Shown here: piece after piece, positions 61,046-64,000 of the stretch
Position numbering within the stretch: the first letter of the stretch is position 1
Layout of the letters: each line of letters starts with the position of its first letter
Assembly: GCA_031256955.1 (NCBI GenBank)
Contig: JAIRPP010000008.1
Coordinates: forward strand, 62,001-126,000
Length of the DNA: 64,000 nt
Direction of reading: 5' to 3'
DNA from: Candidatus Methanoplasma sp.
GTDB taxonomy: Archaea; Thermoplasmatota; Thermoplasmata; Methanomassiliicoccales; Methanomethylophilaceae
Notes under the pieces: model-generated
What the model was told of the DNA's origin: nothing
Databases searched by the model: none
The model's input: the letters and a program-made list of their open reading frames with translations, nothing else
Translations under genes and position numbers: made by a program

Positions 61046-62599
61046 TCACTCCGACGCCCGTCTGAGGCGCTCCTCGACGAACGCCCTGTCCATCCCGGCG
61101 AGGAACGGCCCCAGCCTGGGCCCGGACGCCTTTCCTATCAGGACGGAGTATATCGCCTTGTACGCGCCCTTGCTCCCGATGGGCGACGCCTTCCCCGCCT
61201 CGGATATGGCGGACCCGATGGATTCGGGGTTCCACTCCATCCCTCCGACGCGCCCGGAGAGGTCCTTGAAGAACGCCTTCTCCTCCGCGGACAGGGACAG
61301 CCCCTCCGGCATCTGAGGGTGCACCTTGAACTTCACGGACTCCGGCGCGAACCCGTCGAGCCAGTACCTGACGCAGTCCATCCTGCGCCTGAGCCTCTCC
61401 AGGTCCTCCGGGGACGCCTTCGACAGGTCCTCCGTGCGGCCTATGACCTCCATGGCGCCCTCGAAGGAGTCGGACATCTGGACGACGTTGACGAGGTGCC
61501 TGCACGGCACCTGGAACGGGAGCGACGCGGGGACGCGGTTGTGCTGCGCTATCTCGTACGCCCGCACCCCTCCCTCCTCCGCCTCCGTGAAATCGCCGGA
61601 GAAATACGCCCTCTCCATCCTGTCGTACTCGTCCGCCAGGTCGAGCACGCCCAGCTCCGAATCGAAGTCTATCGCCCTGCCGGGGTTGACCCTGAGGAAG
61701 AAGTAGTTGAGGACCTCGGGAGGCAGCATGCCGAGCGCCTCCACCCCGGAGACCGAGCCGCCGGCGGACTTGTGCATCTGCTTGCGCGACTTGCCCTCCT
61801 TGAGCTGGACGAACTCGTAGGGTATCGGATACGGGGGCTCTATGCCGTAGATCTCCCTGGCGATCCTCTTCCCGGAATCGTACGAGCCGCCGGCGGACGC
61901 GTGATCCTTGCCGAACGGCTCGGCGGATGTGCCGAATATGAGCCACTTCGCGGGCCATTCCAGCCTCCACTGCAGCTTCCCCTTGCCCTCCCTTATGTCG
62001 TCGACCCCGCGGTGCCCGCACTTGCAGCGGTACTCCACGGTCGGGTAAGAGTACGTCTCCAGGACGGGGGCGGCGAAGCGGCCGCATCTCTCGCAGCGGG
62101 GATTGTACGGGGGGCTCCCCTTGCCCTCGTCCTTCCCGGACACTTCGCGGAGGATCCTTGCGATCTCCTCGTGGTTCCTGAGGCACAGGTCGACGGCCTT
62201 CTCGAACTTGCCCTGCCTGTACAGCTCGTGCGTCCAGATTATCTCGCACTTGACGTTCAGCGACTCCGCCGCGTCGAGGAACGGCTGGATGAAATGGTGG
62301 GCGTAGTTGTCGTGCTTCCCGCACGGGCAGGGTATGTCCGATATGGGCATGCCGGGGTACTCCTCGAAGCTCTCCGGCAGGAACTCGTAGCGCCTCCTGA
62401 GCGGGTCGTAGGAGTCTATCAGATAGATCAGCCTGGCCGATGCGCCCTTCGCCTCTACCGCGCTGCGCACCGACTCCCCGGTTATGGCCTCTCTCAGGCT
62501 CCCCACGTGGATTATCCCCGTCGGGCTTATGCCGGTCGCTATGAGGGGCTTGTCGCACGACTTTATCAGCTCATCCGCTATGACGTCTGCCCAATGCAT
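61046..62599 (-). CDS. lysK: Lysyl-tRNA synthetase, class I
   Basis: A 517-residue class I lysyl-tRNA synthetase, the form typical of many archaea. PTGIIHVGSLREA contains the HIGH-type motif (HVGS) and RKQMHKSAGGSVSG the KMSKS-type motif (MHKSA). A zinc-binding region is suggested by CERCGRFA and CKCGHRG. The anticodon-binding alpha-helical cage fills the C-terminus. I chose the ATG at 62599 (MHWADVIADELI), the usual start of the family. Confidence 0.95.
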   Translation of the reverse strand: MHWADVIADELIKSCDKPLIATGISPTGIIHVGSLREAITGESVRSAVEAKGASARLIYLIDSYDPLRRRYEFLPESFEEYPGMPISDIPCPCGKHDNYAHHFIQPFLDAAESLNVKCEIIWTHELYRQGKFEKAVDLCLRNHEEIARILREVSGKDEGKGSPPYNPRCERCGRFAAPVLETYSYPTVEYRCKCGHRGVDDIREGKGKLQWRLEWPAKWLIFGTSAEPFGKDHASAGGSYDSGKRIAREIYGIEPPYPIPYEFVQLKEGKSRKQMHKSAGGSVSGVEALGMLPPEVLNYFFLRVNPGRAIDFDSELGVLDLADEYDRMERAYFSGDFTEAEEGGVRAYEIAQHNRVPASLPFQVPCRHLVNVVQMSDSFEGAMEVIGRTEDLSKASPEDLERLRRRMDCVRYWLDGFAPESVKFKVHPQMPEGLSLSAEEKAFFKDLSGRVGGMEWNPESIGSAISEAGKASPIGSKGAYKAIYSVLIGKASGPRLGPFLAGMDRAFVEERLRRASE

Positions 62600-62689
62600 T
62601 GTAACGCATCTGCCGTAGCGTGCGTCTATAAATGATGTTTTCGGTTGTATGGGGGCCGGAGGCATCTAAGGAGAGTGAACTTTTTTATA

Positions 62690-62699
62690 CGGATCTCCG
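62690..62699 (+). promoter_or_regulatory. TATA-like box of the Sec61-beta gene
   Basis: TTTTTTATAC, about 20 bp before the ATG at 62712. The distance implies a leaderless or nearly leaderless transcript. Confidence 0.45.
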
Positions 62700-62711
62700 G
62701 TTGTGGCTCTG

Positions 62712-62876
62712 ATGGCCAAGAAAGACAACAACACGTTCGCATCGTCCGCGGGCCTCATGAGGTATTTCGACACTGAGGACGACAGGGGGCTGAAGCTGAG
62801 CCCGAAGACGGTGATAGGCGTCGCCATCGCGTTCACCGTGCTGATACTCGTCCTGCCGGTTTTCGTCCCAGTCTGA
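62712..62876 (+). CDS. secG: Preprotein translocase subunit Sec61-beta (SecG-like)
   Basis: A 54-residue tail-anchored protein: a hydrophilic N-terminus (AKKDNNTFASSAGLMRYFD) and a single C-terminal membrane helix (VIGVAIAFTVLILVLPVF). The SSAGLMRYFDTED motif and size match archaeal Sec61-beta, the accessory subunit of the SecYE channel. It lies alone between lysK and a hairpin. Confidence 0.88.
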   Translation: MAKKDNNTFASSAGLMRYFDTEDDRGLKLSPKTVIGVAIAFTVLILVLPVFVPV

Positions 62877-63012
62877 TTTCGGGCGGGCGGATCTCGGCGG
62901 CGGGGCGGGGCGCATCGCCAGCATGCGCGCCGCTACAGCCAGTTTTATTTTGATTTCGAAACGCCCGCGCGCGCCGCGGCCGCTCCGTTGGTTTTGATTT
63001 GAAAGATGTTCG

Positions 63013-63038
63013 AGGCGCGCCGTCGTCGCGGCGCGCCT
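63013..63038. terminator. GC hairpin between Sec61-beta and the antiporter gene
   Basis: AGGCGCGCC and GGCGCGCCT form a perfect 9-bp stem with an 8-base loop. It lies 21 bp past the stop of the leftward antiporter gene, which suggests termination for that gene; the leftward side has AT-rich DNA (ATCTTTCAAATC). Confidence 0.4.
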
Positions 63039-63058
63039 CCCCCCGCGGATCGCGGGGA

Positions 63059-64000
63059 TCACTCGCCCGGCCTGCACTCCTCGTGCTCCGGGCATCCGCA
63101 CGGGTACCTCTTGCGGAAGCCCCTCGCCAGGAGCGGCGGGGCGATTATGGTGGTCGCGACGGCCATTATGACCACGACGGCGTAGAGCTCGGAGGACATC
63201 GCGCCCGAGGCTAGGCCTATCGCCGCCACGATCATGCCGACCTCCCCCCTCGGGATCATGCCCGCGCCGATTATGTTGGCGGAGCTCTTGTCCAGGCTCC
63301 TGTCGCCGATGCGCGCCCCGAACCCGCATCCGACGAACTTGGAGAACACGGCGATGGCTATCACCGCGGCGGATACGGCCACGACCGCGGGGTCGAGGAA
63401 GTCGCCGACGCTGACCTGCATCCCGACGTTCACGAAGAAGAACGACAGGAACAGCGCGGTTATGGGCTCTACGCTGTCCTTGAGGTTCCACTCCACGGCG
63501 TAGTCCGCCAGGAGCATCCCCGCGAGGAACGCCCCCACTATGGCCGCCAGGCCCATCGCGTCCGCGAGCCACGCCATGGCCAGGCACAGGGCTATGGAGA
63601 ACACCAGCTTGCTCACGTGGCTCTCGGTCTGGTCCCCCTCCGCCCCGCCCGCCTCTGCCGCGCGGCGGCGGCGGACGCGCGAGTACGCCCAGGGCGTCAC
63701 CCACAGGGCGACGGCTATGGCCGCCAGGACGAACGCGGCGGCCTTGCCGGCCACCAGGGCTATGCTGGCGGGGGACATGTCCCCGGAGGAGGCCGCACCG
63801 ACGACCAGCGCGAGGATTATCAGGCCGAGGACGTCGTCTATGACCGCCGCGGCTATGATTATCTTGGATTCGACCGTGTGCAGGACCTTCATGTCCTTGA
63901 TGACGCGGGCGGTGATCCCGACGCTGGTGGCCACCATCGCCGCCCCCATGAACATGGCGTGGTGCGCGTCCCCGTCGTAGGCCTGCACGAAGGCGAAGCC
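63059..64000 (-). CDS. CPA2-type cation/proton antiporter, C-terminal part (cut by window edge)
   Basis: The last 314 codons of a monovalent cation/proton antiporter of the KefB/NapA class; the N-terminal helices lie beyond the right edge. The key motif AAAVIDDVLGLIILAL holds the adjacent aspartates expected for electrogenic Na+/H+ exchange, and IPRGEVGMIVA is the conserved helix-10-type motif. About nine membrane segments are visible, with a basic hydrophilic loop (RVRRRRAAEAGGAEGDQ) in the middle. No KTN or TrkA-C domain follows; the protein ends with CGCPEHEECRPGE, a cysteine-bearing tail. Confidence 0.9.
   Translation of the reverse strand, partial: GFAFVQAYDGDAHHAMFMGAAMVATSVGITARVIKDMKVLHTVESKIIIAAAVIDDVLGLIILALVVGAASSGDMSPASIALVAGKAAAFVLAAIAVALWVTPWAYSRVRRRRAAEAGGAEGDQTESHVSKLVFSIALCLAMAWLADAMGLAAIVGAFLAGMLLADYAVEWNLKDSVEPITALFLSFFFVNVGMQVSVGDFLDPAVVAVSAAVIAIAVFSKFVGCGFGARIGDRSLDKSSANIIGAGMIPRGEVGMIVAAIGLASGAMSSELYAVVVIMAVATTIIAPPLLARGFRKRYPCGCPEHEECRPGE

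Overview
The window is GC-rich, gene-dense archaeal DNA. Domain-level markers are topoisomerase VI subunits A and B, FEN-1 with a C-terminal PCNA-binding motif, a class I lysyl-tRNA synthetase, a Sec61-beta/SecG-like protein, an archaeal-type PEP synthase and a tRNA-Asp with encoded CCA. An anaerobic cobalamin (Cbi) pathway combined with large BspA-like surface proteins fits a host-associated methanogen of the Methanomassiliicoccales (Thermoplasmatota). That placement is an inference; no methanogenesis gene lies in the window.

Layout. 1-1458: proline genes proA and the start of proB, leftward. 1523-8031: three large leftward BspA-like leucine-rich-repeat (LRR) surface proteins. 8259-18839: cobalamin region with cbiC, an ABC-2 exporter pair, a FecCD-type importer (dockerin-bearing binding protein and two permeases), a half-length CbiL-like gene, a cbiJ-E-T triple fusion, cbiG and cbiD. 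18974-24876: three more LRR proteins in a segmental triplication, one frameshifted at a G9 tract. 25002-31873: a nitrilase-family amidohydrolase, cbiL-cbiF-cbiH, and a second FecCD importer with a Sel1-repeat protein. 32176-38069: rpe, FEN-1, an MBL hydrolase, PEP synthase and a CBS-ParB-fold protein. 38143-55803: accessory-rich stretch with two AlbA/Schlafen-type proteins, a third FecCD importer, two transglutaminase-like surface proteins, four AAA ATPases, tRNA-Asp, a YqaJ-like nuclease, panD, rnhA and an AT-rich scar with a relic ATPase. 55812-64000: hisS, top6B-top6A, a small membrane protein, an orphan nucleotidyltransferase, lysK, secG and a cut-off cation/proton antiporter.

How it works together. 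The cbi genes cover most steps from cobalt-precorrin-2 to cobyrinate, and the FecCD systems probably import cobamide or metal chelates. A palindrome, TTGGAT-N5-ATCCAA, recurs at or next to the promoters of cbiC, cbiD, cbiL, the CbiL-like half gene and two of the three binding-protein genes, which defines a candidate cobalamin/metal regulon in this one window. A second theme is that most of the AAA-ATPase and AlbA-type genes in the accessory stretch have their own, mutually unrelated palindromic or tandem-repeat block upstream, and similar blocks persist in a scar that now holds only a gene relic.
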